DNA from: Rhyacophila brunnea
Lineage: Eukaryota > Arthropoda > Insecta > Trichoptera > Rhyacophilidae
Assembly (NCBI GenBank): GCA_022495005.1
Contig: JAGYXB010000280.1
Span: 124,001 to 188,000 of the forward strand
Reading direction: 5' to 3'
DNA length: 64,000 nucleotides
The notes under the pieces are model-generated. The model had not been told where the DNA came from, did not search any database, and worked only from the letters and a program-made list of their open reading frames with translations. The position numbers were made by a program, and so were the translations under genes. Positions 47,191-58,244 of the stretch are shown piece by piece. How positions within the stretch are numbered: the stretch's first letter is position 1; every line of letters starts with the position of its first letter.

Positions 47191-47621
47191 CGGTGGCGTT
47201 TGGGCATAACCTGTTAACTGCAAAATATTGAATTTACAGGAGAGCCATTTAAAGCTTTGAATTGGCCAGATAAATTTCAGTTCATTTTTTTGTTTAAAAT
47301 TGAAAAAAACATTTTAAAATAAATAACTGAAGAAGAATATGACAATACGTAGATTGTCAATTATTTCACTAATTAGGAAAATAAGGTCACTTATCAGTGA
47401 TCAAACTATCATAGGGTCCTTTGGTCATGTTTTGACCAAACTAATTACTTTGTTCACATATCATCATATTAGTATTGATAGTAATAAGTTTTGAGCGTTT
47501 TAAGTGAAATATAGAAATCGGGTTATTACTAAATGGAAGATAATACTATAGTGACCCAATTTTTACTCTTAACATAAAATGACCAAAAAAGCAGTTATCA
47601 GGTTATACCCAAACGACACCG
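47191..47621. mobile_element. MITE with CGGTG termini and 4-bp AACT duplication
   Basis: The 31-bp inverted ends, starting CGGTGGCGTTTGGGCATAAC, match at 28 positions. AACT flanks both sides (47187-47190 and 47622-47625). The interior has GGTCATGTTTTGACC-like inverted words and no coding sequence. It may be the same superfamily as 795-1178. Confidence 0.8.
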
Positions 47622-47845
47622 AACTGTTTAAAAGTAAGTATACGATTTTTTATTGAACATTTTTATCCTATACACATAAAACATACTTACATAAAATTCT
47701 GTCAGACTGACTAAAGTGACTAAAATGTTATATCTGAAGATATTATTTTGTTTGCGTAGCAATAAAAAAAAATAATCACTGGTACCTATTATCAAACTGA
47801 AAATATTTTTTGAGACGTCTACGATCGATTATTAATTATTTTTAT

Positions 47846-48087
47846 ATTTTTTTACGACCATGTCCGATTCTAATAGGATCATATGGGCCTCCACAGAGCA
47901 GAGGTTTGTATTAACAGATTTTTTTTTTTACGAAAAATGGATGTCAGCCACTTGCTGAACCTATTAGGTCCATACCCTGATTCACACACAAATTGAAAAA
48001 CAATATGTGTACTTGCCAGACCCAGGATTCACACCTGGGACCCACGGCGTGATAGTCCAAAGCTTAAGCCGCGCGGCCACCGTGGGT
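47846..48087 (-). mobile_element. SINE family A, copy 4
   Basis: This is a near full-length minus-strand copy. The A-box region GTGGCCGCGCGGCTTAAGCT is intact. The B box carries one change (GGTGTGAATCC for GGTTCGAATCC). The tail holds GATTCTAATAGGATC and an A-rich end (T run at 47846-47853). Confidence 0.85.
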
Positions 48088-48329
48088 GTCCTATATACGA
48101 AATGTTAAGATAAATAAGCCTAAATAATTGAAAAATACGTTAAATAATATATTCAAAATTAACCATACTGTATTTATTATGTGCATAAATGAAACGAAAT
48201 GTATGTCGAAATAACTTGCAGAACCAAATTGGCATATCTTCAAAATCGATTGTCGTGGCTTAAGCGTAAAATGTTTAATCAATATGTGTGACATGTGAAA
48301 CATGGCTCGTTAATGGAAGAAATCTCCAA

Positions 48330-48685
48330 AAATTATGAGTAGCGTGACGTCGCATGGAAAGGTGCATGTTGGGGATAACGCGGAAAGACCACTCATAATA
48401 AACCAATGTATAAGGATCAGATAAGACTACGCAATTTGATAGACGTCGCTTAGTAGATGAACTGGCAATGGATTGGACATATCGCTCAGCGAGTCGAGTG
48501 AAAAACCGCTGGGAAAATACCCAAGGATCATTAAACGACTACAAAGATGCCCTGAAAGTCGTTGGTTAGACTGACTCATAAAGTTTCGTGGACGTATATA
48601 GCAGCAAATTATTAGGGTCCGAGAAGAGTGGAAGGAACTAGGTAATGCGTTTATCCACCAGTTAATCGATCCAGACTGATGATTA
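48330..48685 (+). pseudogene. RTE-type LINE tail, 5'-truncated
   Basis: It parallels 62835-63175. GTGCATGTTGGGGATAACGC starts the shared segment, AATGGATTGGACATATCGCT is the W.GH block, and GGAAGGAACTAGGTAATGCG the tail. The final motif GATGATTATGA also recurs. Many stops make it non-functional. Copies at 38.6, 48.3 and 62.8 kb share the same end. Confidence 0.7.
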
Positions 48686-48729
48686 TGAATTACGTACTAA
48701 TTTATATATGGATAATTTTACGATAATTT

Positions 48730-49148
48730 TTAAGATAAAAAGAACTTTTTATATAACACGTTTTTAAATTTTCTGCTGAATCATATAAATATAGAATACT
48801 GAAATGTCATTTTAACACTTTATATTGATTTACATAGTAACGCACGTATATATTATTAATTTAGGTGCTTAGCCTTAGCAACCAATAATAGTGTTTTACT
48901 TTCTACGGATTTTTTCCGAAATAACTTTCCATAGAAAACAGAATTAACTGAAAATGAATTCAAGTCTGCTTAAAGATGGCTAAAAGTATTAAAACAATGC
49001 ATTGTCATTGTGTTCTGATATATTCTAAAAGTTTCAAATGTCTAGCTAGTCGGGAAGTTAGTTAAAAATCGATTTCAAGATTTGTATTGGACAAATTAGA
49101 AAAGATTTGTACTGGACAAACAAGAATACGAGCTAATAAAAACATGGT
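48730..49148 (-). mobile_element. HINE-like element, copy 3
   Basis: The minus-strand copy has the hairpin end AAGATAAAAAGAACTTTTTA at left. TTCTAAAAGTTTCAAATGTC, TAGCTAGTCGGGAAGTTAGT and ACGAGCTAATAAAAACATGG follow at right, where the subterminal repeat is decayed. An additional TTGTACTGGACAAA duplication is present near the right end. Confidence 0.65.
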
Positions 49149-51254
49149 TAAAAAGTCTATTATTCGAGTATTATTTTGTAGATAATTAATTTAGTAGCAT
49201 CGGGTGCACTTTAAATAATATGTAGGTATAGCTAACAAATTAGTTAGTGTTCCTATTTACAATTCTAAGTAACGAAGCAATAGTAAGACTTGTGTGAGAG
49301 ATTTGTTTTCCTCGAAATCCTGCACAATCAATTCTCCTCCGCAGGATCGTAAACGCTAAGTGTAACTGTCTTTATGGATTATACCAACGTAACTACGTTT
49401 TATTTTCTTATATTGGTACACAGCAGGAAAGAGAATTGCCATAAATCGACAACAAAGGCAGCTATAACGTACACTACACTAAAGCAGAACTGAGTAGGTA
49501 CATCGCAACCTTTTAAGGCTATGCACATTCACATACTGGATATATTGCGTATTTTAAAAAAAACTTCATATTATTATACATATTATGTAATTTTATCGTC
49601 TTTTAATGTAAACTTATCGACTGAAACTATTTTAATCTTGCTACCAATTAACTTAATAGATGCCTCAATCTCCCACTAAAAATCCTGTAATCGACAGAAT
49701 CAGAAGAGAAAATATTTAACTCACAATCATATAAACTGTATGTTAAATGACATGATTGAAAGATGAAAGACCGATATTCTCATAAAAAATAAATGATTCT
49801 ATGAAATTTTAACATAACGGTAAATCTACGGTTACGCCATCCCCACGTGTATGTAACACGAAAATAAGGGGTTAAGTCATCGACAAACAAAATACGCCAT
49901 CTTTCATCCAGGTGTATCTACCTACCCGCGATAGTTTAGTAATGATTATTAGTCCAGACGTAATATTATAGTCCTTAAAGTCAGTGTAAAAAGTAAATTA
50001 GTGTTTCATTCATAGTGACAAACAGAGTGCCCGTGACATTATGGCAGTCATTATAAAATCTTTCACGTATATTTTGTTTACTTTCATGGACGTATTATGT
50101 GCTATCTATAATATTATATGAAAAAGAAAATGTGCGTAAAATATTTGTGTGTTCTAAATAGTATTTTGTAATCCAAAAACGGCTACCTTGTTCAAAATTA
50201 AGTTAGATGTGTGAGTCAGCACTAAAGTTTAAACCAAGCATACATGATTTTCTGAAATAGAACATAGTTGGACGAGCTAGGCAAACACCGGAGTCGATGC
50301 CCCTTTGGCAGGTCACATAGTAAAAGATTTATTATATCAGAGATAGCAAGAATCTATACTAAACCAACATAAAAATTTTGGTGTAACATTTGTTCACTTT
50401 AGACCATAAAGGTATTTAAATAGTAGTTGCTATTTTAACCAAAAACTTGATGCATTATAAGTAAATGATGAATGGAAAATTCGTATGCTGATGTGTAGCT
50501 AACCTTTAATCAGTCTTGGCTCGACCACTACTAAAACTACATAATTATACATGGTGTGAATTAAACTCAAAATAGTCGATACTAAGAGGTTGTATAAGAG
50601 AGTTGATAAAGTCAGATCCATCTGATGGCCAATATCTTTTTTGATTGACTATTTTGTTATCAATGTATTTTTGTATTTGAGCAAGTCATTCAAAAACAAA
50701 AAAATCTGTATTTGGCTTTAAAAATGTGTTATTTTCATGACAATGCAACACATTATACAGCACCAGTTTACAGTGGCCAAAATACAGTAATTTTATTTAA
50801 TTTTAAATAATTGTTACCACATCTAATTTTATCGCTATACTTGTTAGACTTTTATTTCTAAACCTAACGTAATGGCTCGAAGGAAAGATATTTCCTGGTA
50901 ATAGTGAAGTGATCACAGATGAAAATGGTCACTTCAAAGATTGTGAGATTCTTTCAATAAAAATGGTATAGGTAATGGTCCTCAATTATCGGTGGACTGT
51001 ATGAATCGAGCTAAAAAGAACTTATCTTAGAAAATAAATAAAATCCTACCCAAGTTTAATTCAAGCAATGTTTTATTGTGTATTTTTTATCATTCTATGC
51101 AGTGGGTAATTATATTATTATAGGTACCAACTCTTTTTAAGTTTTCTATTATGACCTTATCTCGTAAAAAAAATAGTCAAGTTGCTAAAATAACTTTCTG
51201 CGTTATTAATACATCCAGCATATTGTATTATTTATCTAAAATAAAAAATATATT
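49149..51254. other. AT-rich, no recognised gene
   Basis: Small frames only. A short frame near 50910 (GNSEVITDENGHFKDCEILS) reads like a protein fragment but is not assignable. No repeats of the window's families were found. Confidence 0.45.
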
Positions 51255-51501
51255 GTTTTTCTTTCTTTCGACCATGTCCGATCCTAATAGGATCATATGG
51301 GCCTCCATAGAGTGGAGGTTTGTGTTAACAATTTTTTTGTTTTTGCGAGAAATGGATGTCAGCCACTTGCTCAACCTATTAGGTCCATACTCTGACTCAT
51401 ACACAAACTGAAAAACAATATGTGTACTTGCCAGATCCAGGATTCAAACCTGGGAGCCACGACGCTATAGGCCGACGCCTAATCCGCGCGGCCATCGTGG
51501 G
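51255..51501 (-). mobile_element. SINE family A, copy 5 (full)
   Basis: This minus-strand copy has a head with GATGGCCGCGCGGATTAGGC and B box GGTTTGAATCCTGG. The body with GGTATGGACC-type word (here AGTATGGACC) follows, then the tail with the GATCCTAATAGGATC palindrome and a pyrimidine run on the plus strand. A short plus-strand frame here is a translation of the SINE. Confidence 0.85.
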
Positions 51502-51584
51502 AGTTGTTTACCTTATATATTAACCTTTATCTATTATGTACTGATACCAATTAACGTAATAAATGAGTTAGGAAGAAAAGTATT

Positions 51585-51680
51585 ACAGAAGTTGAGGCGG
51601 AGCTCGGAGCAAGAACACGGAGCAGTGGAGCAATGGGGTTTTATCCGGATCAGGAGCGGAGCCGGAGCACCCAAAAATTA
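51585..51680. repeat. GGAGC-rich imperfect repeat, copy 2
   Basis: GCGGAGCTCGGAGC, then GGAGCAGTGGAGC and GGAGCGGAGCCGGAGC occur over about 95 bases. It shares the same word family with 35598-35700, but the spacers differ. Confidence 0.6.
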
Positions 51681-53700
51681 TAGTATTCCATTGCTTCGAA
51701 TATTTTTTTTATTTTTTTTTAATTTTTAATTATTAAACAAACCCTCTGATATAAACTTTTTCATATCAGTACATACTTTATAATAAGGACATTGATATAA
51801 ATAAAAATCAAATAACATCCCACATAATTATTACAGACTGAGAAATAATGTGGGATAATGTTGGATGAAAGGGTCGATATTATTTGAAACGATTAATATA
51901 CAAAACATAAAACAAAACAAACACAAAAAATAAAAACATCTAATAAAACATGATTTCATATTACCGTTTTATACACACAATATTCTCATATAACGCTTTA
52001 GCATATCATCGCCAAAATGCCTCGGGCCACTTACAGTCATACTTTTCTTATACTTGCACATATATCGAAGAACAATTTATATTTTTCCTTCTCTATGTTA
52101 AAATGGTAAAACGATAATGATGTATCCATTTGTGGATTTTCAAAACATGTATATAAATTTTGCATATATTATAAAGACTATATTTTAGACCAGTGATTTC
52201 CAACTGGTGGTTCACGGGCTCTTTTTAGGTTATAAGATATTTGAAAATACCCTACTTAGTTTAATAATATAATTACGACTGTTTTCGTCCGCTTTAAATA
52301 GAAAACGTAACTGGTACCTATAAAAAATACAATAATACCTACTATATTAACAATGAATTTCAAAAATTGACAGTTGACATCGTAAAAGAATGAAACAGAT
52401 TGAATAAAAAAAATTCCAAAGACGTCATAATATTTTCGTTAATTGTTCTCATTATTCTCACTATTTTTTTTTCTAGTAAGTATATATCTGGAGTATTTTC
52501 AATAATTTGTATGTTCAATATTATACTTACATTTTCAAATCCTGTAAATTATTTTTGAATAAAATAAATGGTTTCTTAAATTATTAGCAAGTGCAAGTAC
52601 AGTGATCTGGGCGTCGGTTAGTAAGTAGGCCATTTAACTGATACATTGATTTAAAACCAAAATCAAAGCAATTTAAAAATAACCGCGTTAATTTCGTCAT
52701 AATTAGATGAGACGCACGTAGCGTAGTTGTTAAAGTGCACAGGCTCAAAATCCTTTGGGGGTAGTAATTTTAAATATAAATTTATCTGTATACAATAATA
52801 TCTAAGATGTTTTCAAATTATGTATGTTCAATATCATAAAATTAATAATATTACATTCTCAAATGTTGTGAATTATTCGTTGAATAGAAAATATAGTTTA
52901 TTATAAGAAAAAATTATGTATATTTAGTGGAGTAGTGAAAAAGGAGCTAGCTCTGAAGCCAGGGATGCCGGTTCGTATGACACATCTGACAAAATCCACA
53001 TGTTGTTTTCTTTAATGCGCGTTTCACACAGAAAAATAATCACATGGGTTGGTTGACCGATCAATAACCATCTCCGGTAAAATAGTATTTCCATTATTTA
53101 ACGTCTTTTCTATTGAGGCCCATAGTTTGTTAATTTATAATAATAATTGATTGGTTATAATAATATGTATTTGTTATAAAATAAGGCGTAACATTATAAT
53201 GATTTTATAAAATATGTCAACAAACGAAAGTGTCTTTGTTCATGCTCGCTCATGCATGTATATTTAATTATGCAAAACGGCTGTGCACTTGAGTATTGGA
53301 CTTGTTAACATCAATAAAAGGTCATAGACAATAATAATTGATCCTATCAGCTGACCACGCTTCGCCAAGCGGAATAAATTTCACACAATGGAGTGTCAGA
53401 ACGTAACAAACTGAACGAAAACACGCAAAATTTTCACATGTTTTTCACACATTATATTCAAGCCAGCGAAACAAAATCATATTTTTTTGCCAAAGACCGA
53501 ATAATTATGACAAAATAATATTATGTTTTCCCTATTTATGTAAAATTACTTTTAGTTGTCATGAAGTCTTACTGCATTACAATAATGTTAACTGATAAAT
53601 TAATAAGGGAGCCTATAAAACTGATTTTATTATAAAACTAAATTAAATACTGATTCCAGATAGTTTACAATACTATAATTATTATAACAAGATAATAATA
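51681..53700. other. AT-rich DNA with one hAT-like end
   Basis: At 52191-52221, CAGTGATTTCCAACTGGTGG and TTCACGGGC resembles the ends of vertebrate-type and insect hAT elements, but no right end was found. Elsewhere no gene or repeat was identified. Fragments near 52715-52745 and 52965-52985 have only weak tRNA-like words. Confidence 0.35.
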
Positions 53701-53725
53701 CAATACAATACAATACAATACAATA
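53701..53725. repeat. (CAATA)5 microsatellite
   Basis: Five exact pentanucleotide units. Confidence 0.95.
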
Positions 53726-53869
53726 GTAAATTTTACAAGTGGGTTTTTAAGTAACTATATATATTTTGGTTATAACACTACCACCACCAAGGTACTTAGT
53801 CTTTAAAATGGTGTTAAAACCAAAATAGTAAATGCTGACTCAATTAACATAATAATATTATTTTATTGA

Positions 53870-54411
53870 GTGGAGCAAGATTCAACTCGATGCAGAGTGT
53901 CTGGGACTCACGATTGTACTCGGTCAAAACCAAATGCCGTCTATTCGACGCTTACATTCTGACGGTGTTGCTTTACGGTAGCGAACCATGACACCTTACG
54001 AAGGCTGAGAGCAACCGTATACTGAGCTTCGATTACAGATGTTTGCGATGGATACTGGGTGTGCGGTGGGGTGGTATGACTCTAGGAGCAACGAGGAGAT
54101 AAGAAAACGCACCGAGCAGCCTCTCATCACGTTGAAAGTGAAGAAGCGACGTTGGCCCTGGCTCGACCACGTGTTGCGGATGCCAGAAGAGAAATTCAAC
54201 CTGGCTTTCGTGTTCTACAAGCCAACCAGATTTCGGCGTCCTGGAAGGCCACTAAATACTTTCTATCGAGTGTATACGGCGGAGCTACGGGTTTCTGGTT
54301 AGCCTTGGAATGGTGCAAGAAGATTTGTGAGCAACAGGGATTCTTGAAGGCGCCTTGTGGTATCCATATTATGCTCCGACTAAGGAGCGGATATGGCCGA
54401 AGAAGAAGAAA
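53870..54411 (+). pseudogene. LINE reverse transcriptase C-terminal tail (group M)
   Basis: The segment encodes, across frame changes, a LYGSEP-stop-HLTKAES block, RWPWLDHVLRMPEEKFNLAF and FRRPGRPLNTFYRVYTAELR, the WLGHV.RM...R..GRP....YR.. tail of non-LTR elements. It ends with AAGAAGAAGAA. It shares about 500 bp of close homology with 56665-57162 in the same orientation. The frames are interrupted and everything 5' of the C-terminal block is missing. Confidence 0.8.
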
Positions 54412-55672
54412 ATTATTTTATTGATTTATATATACCAACTTACACCTTTTTTCTCTTATTTTGTTTTACTCTTTTATCATTATGAGTACTGTTTCTCTAT
54501 ATATTCTTTAAATTATCAATGTAATATAATAATTAATCACTTAATAACAATTTTCTGCAATTTGGCACGAGGATTTTAAATCCTAGTCCGCTTTATTTGT
54601 CGCTTCCCAAACCCATGAATTAAAAATCACTTTTAAATTCGTGTTTGTAGTTTTTTTGTAAAAAAATAATGTATTAAGTAAATATACATTAAATAAATTG
54701 AAAGTTTCTACATTACAATATTTAAATACTTTCAAATTGTAATATCAGCCTTTATATTTAAATATGAATATCAGAATAACTATTATTTTATTATGTATAT
54801 TTTACGTTTTTACACAAACTTGGTACTTTATTAATAATGTATTTTGTCTCAGTGTAAAATTAAGTAGGAAGGTACACACTTTTATTTTTAATCATGAAAT
54901 TATTTAAAGATTTTCCGAAAAACATCTTGAATAAAGTATAGCGGGTAGGTACGTTTTTTGTCAGCATTACGGGATAGGCAACTTATTTTTATTTAACCAT
55001 AAGACATTCCCTCTACCTTCTCAATCGTAATAAAAAATACATCTCTAAACGTGATTTCTTTTGTACGGTTTTTATGCTTTTAATATTGGTGGAAATATTG
55101 AAAGAGAAGTCGCGGGTCCGGGATCGAGAATGCTAATCCCGAAATCAATGGATTGAACATTATGTCCGAGATTGCAATCCCAGTTGGCAACTCCAAGTAC
55201 CTAAGTATATGTATATTTCTATATGTTTGATAACTTTAACATTCAGTTCACTTTCAAGGCTTAATATCCATAAAATAAGGTTTGTTTCCTCATCTTTGAA
55301 TTTTCTTTCTTATAATAGGTATATAATAAATAATGTTATTGTTCATATATTATATTACACTTCTTAGCATAACATCAAGTAGTCATACTAGTCGTGAGAA
55401 ACGAGTTACTGATATTTGAACATAAGTCTTTGCATCAATTACAGTTCATGTCTCGTTCTTACTGATTAGGTCATCCGATTCTAACTCGCTCCTATCTTCA
55501 GAGAGTTCATAAAAGACGTTGCTGGATGGAAACGAACTGTTTAGCCATGATATCTGAATCAGTAATGTTTCACGGGCAGCGTCTGAAACATGACTGACTC
55601 ATACGTTTCAAGTCAATCATTATTGAAAGATACACGTCTAATCCATATATCCATCAGTCAATGTTGAGTATT
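54412..55672. other. AT-rich, nothing firmly recognised
   Basis: At about 55110-55185 a cluster of similar words (GGGATCGAGAATGC, TAATCCCGAAATC, AGATTGCAATCCC) looks like a small degenerate repeat. No gene was found. Confidence 0.4.
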
Positions 55673-55994
55673 TTACCACGTTTTTATTAGCTCGTATTCT
55701 TGTTTGTTCAGTACAATTTTTTTCTTGTTTGTCCAATATTTGTATTGGACGATTGAAGCTTTTTAACTAACTTCCTGACTAGCTAGACATTTGAAACTTT
55801 TAGAATATATCAGAACACGACGACAATGCATTTTTTTAATACTTTTAGTCATTTTTAAGCAGAATTGAATTCATTTTCAGTTAATTCTGTTTAATATATT
55901 CTGTTTTTTAACACTATTATTGGTTACTAAGGGGGTCCTAGCAACTAAATTATTAATATACGTGCGTTACTATGGAAATCAATATTTCAGTATT
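55673..55994 (+). mobile_element. HINE-like element, copy 4, left part
   Basis: It has the start ACCACGTTTTTATTAGCTCG and the interior CTTCCTGACTAGCTAGACAT. It is interrupted near TTCAGTATT at 55986-55994 by the 2.1-kb TIR element. The other half of the same copy resumes at 58136. Confidence 0.7.
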
Positions 55995-56298
55995 CTATAT
56001 TTCGTCGGTATAGTGGCAGAAGACGATAAGTCAAAAATTGGCTGATTTGAGTTATGAATGCAGAACGATAAAGCTTAACACGCTCTATCGTCTGAAAAAA
56101 CAAGCTCCGCCAAAGTCCATGTAGTTTTGACATAATTTAAAGAATTCAATACGTATTAAGTCACTTTCTTTCATACTTCATAGTGGCAAATAACAATAAG
56201 ATGACTTAACGTTATTTGGCTTCAAGCTTCTCGTCACTTGTCCGTCATTTATATTGACTTATTGTCTATGCCACATACAGCTTGCAACCATTTGACAG

Positions 56299-56466
56299 TT
56301 GGTTCTGAATGTTGACATTTTGCGCGTATTTATATATCTCATATTTTCTACAATTGTGCTTGTAATCTATTGTATAATCGTTTTTATCGACGAGTATAAT
56401 TTAAGATTGGAAAATATTATGTTTCTGTATGGGCAACAGAATAAAATAAGGGAGCATGTAAAAGGT
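56299..56466 (+). other. Candidate exon with a membrane segment
   Basis: An open frame (no start ATG before 56419) encodes a strongly hydrophobic stretch (IYLIFSTIVLVIYCIIVFI) followed by a polar region ending GQQNKIREHVK. A perfect GTAAGC donor follows at 56467. The acceptor TTATATTTTAG at 56601-56611 gives a 145-base intron, joining in frame to about 16 more codons (DDAHQSDVVDTGWRQY). Splice signals this good could be real or coincidental. Confidence 0.25.
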
Positions 56467-56664
56467 AAGCAACTTAATTCAAGATAACCTCAAATTGAAG
56501 TTTGTTCTACAATTATTGATTATTTGTGTACTGATATCGCGTTTCTATGGCGTATTTTTATGTAATCGGAAAGACATCCTTACTAACGCATATGTTTTAT
56601 TTATATTTTAGATGATGCACACCAAAGTGATGTTGTGGATACTGGATGGAGACAATATTAATAA

Positions 56665-57162
56665 TGTCTGGGACTCACAATTGTACTCGGTCAAAACCAA
56701 ATGCCGCCTATTTGACGCTTGCATTCTTACGGTGTTGCTTTACGGTAGCGAATCATGGCACCTTACGAAGGCTCAGAGCAACCGTATACTGAGCTTCGAA
56801 AACAGATGTTTGCGATGAATACTGGGTGTGCGGTGGTATGACTTTAGGATCGAGGAGATGCACCAAACGGCTTCTCATCACGCTGAGAGTGAAGAGGCGA
56901 CGTTGGACCTGGCTCGGCCACGTGCTGCGGATGCCAGAAGAGAACCTCAACTTGGCTTGCCTGTTCTTCAAGCCGACCTGACTCCGGCGTCCTGGAAGGC
57001 CGCTAAATACTATCTATAGAGTGTTTATGGCGGAGCTACTGGATGCTGGTTTGATCTGGAATGGAGCAAAAAGACTGGCGAGCGACAAGGATTCTTGGAG
57101 GCGCCGCGTGGTGTCCATATGCTCCAATTAAGGGGCGGATATGGCCAAAGAAGACGAAGAAA
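56665..57162 (+). pseudogene. LINE tail (group M) inside the TIR element
   Basis: It is homologous to 53898-54411. ACILTVLLYGSESWHLTKAQ is intact in one frame here, followed after a stop by RLLITLRVKRRRWTWLGHVL-like and RPLNTIYRVFMAELL-like blocks in other frames. The 5' boundary is at GTCTGGGACTCAC in both copies, and the 3' end is an AAGAAGACGAAGAAAG tail. Dead copy. Confidence 0.8.
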
Positions 57163-57367
57163 GAGCTTCGAGCGCAAAGGGGATTTTATTTCAAGGAATG
57201 CAGACAGTGCTGCTCCAAAAACCCAAAGGGTACGAATTGCTGACGGCAAACTGCGCAAGGACTCAAAATCTTACCAATTTTATCAAAATGAATTAAAAGA
57301 AAGTATTTGCCAAATTTCTTTCTTAAATCTCCATACCGTTTACCCACCTGTTATCCGATGTTTCTAA
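57163..57367 (+). other. Open C-terminal-like frame after the LINE tail
   Basis: The frame runs out of the LINE tail and continues about 68 codons (KGDFISRNADSAAPKTQRVR; later LRKDSKSYQFYQNELKESIC). It ends at TAA followed by AATAAATAAATT, a possible poly(A) signal. The composition reads like real protein. It may be the 3' exon of a gene resident in the TIR element, or chance. Confidence 0.25.
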
Positions 57368-57572
57368 TAAATAAATTAAATACTGTTCTCGAACCCTTCG
57401 AGGTTTGCTATGATGAAGCGGAAATGATCTCTTAATTATATTATAAGTTTTCTTAATTAATTTTATAGAGTGATTGTTAATTTTAATTGTTTTCATAAAT
57501 TATTTTTGTGTAATCATCATCCCCATACCGTTTATCCACCTCTAATCCAATGTTCTGATAAATAAATTATAT
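57332..57572 (+). repeat. Direct repeat of a 50-base segment, about 190 bases apart
   Basis: CCATACCGTTTACCCACCTG then TTATCCGATGTTTC and AATAAATAAATT at 57332-57380 recurs at 57521-57571 with few changes. The repeat straddles the stop and poly(A) signal of the open frame above. Confidence 0.75.
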
Positions 57573-58135
57573 AAAAATATATATTTTTTTATTATTTTTA
57601 CCTAGTACTTAGCTACACAAATTTTATGTTTAATAATTTAATAAAGATGAAAAGTATCATAGTTTGAAACAAGATTATTACTAATCTTACATACAAAAAT
57701 ATCAAATTACTTCTATACCTACCTAATATTATTACCTAATAGTATCCACCTATCTAATATTATTTCTGTTTTAATTTTAATTTTATTTTAAATTGGCCAG
57801 TTTCTATTATTATTAGAGTCCAATATATTACTACTCAACTACAACATTTTATGTTTGACTATTCTATTAACTCAAAAATCGTTGTGGCAAAAAACGTTAA
57901 TTCACCTTTTTGTAAATAAACTCAAAAAACTAATTATTATTACTATAAAAAAGACTTGACAATACTCAAATCGAATTCATAAATGATTACCGAATATCAT
58001 AAAGTAGCAAGTTTATGTAAAAATGTTTAAACTATTTAAATAGAAAGGTTTCAATTTCTTGAATTTAGAAAAAGACGATTATCTCAAAACAAGGTTTTTT
58101 GACTTAACGCCTTTTGCCACTATACCGACGATTTA

Positions 58136-58244
58136 TTCAGTATTTCTATCTAATTAATACATAGAATTGTCAAGTTTATATGATTCAACAGAAAATTTAT
58201 AAACGTGGTATATAAAAAGTTCCTTTTGTCTTGTAATTATTTTT
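58136..58244 (+). mobile_element. HINE-like element, copy 4, right part
   Basis: It resumes with TTCAGTATTTCTATC and continues through GTCAAGTTTATATGATTCAA. It ends in AAACGTGGTATATAAAAAGT and CTTGTAATTATT, completing the copy that starts at 55673. Confidence 0.7.

Larger units (their letters stand above)
56002..58131 (+). mobile_element. 2.13-kb TIR-bounded element nested in a HINE
   Basis: The left end TCGTCGGTATAGTGGCAGAA and the inverted right end TCGTCGGTATAGTGGCAAAA define inverted repeats of about 17 exact bases, extending with matches (AAG.CG.TAAGTCA) to about 34. TTCAGTATT lies near both ends (55986-55994 and 58136-58144). It is separated from the TIRs by a few bases, which fits a Mutator-like 9-bp duplication only if the TIRs extend outward. 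The interior holds a LINE tail (56665-57162) and exon-like segments. No transposase was recognised. Confidence 0.65.

Noticed and set aside
52710..52990. tRNA-like words GTAGCGTAGTTGTTAAAGTG and GCCGGTTCGTATG
   Set aside because: They are over 200 bases apart and do not form a head with correctly spaced A and B boxes.
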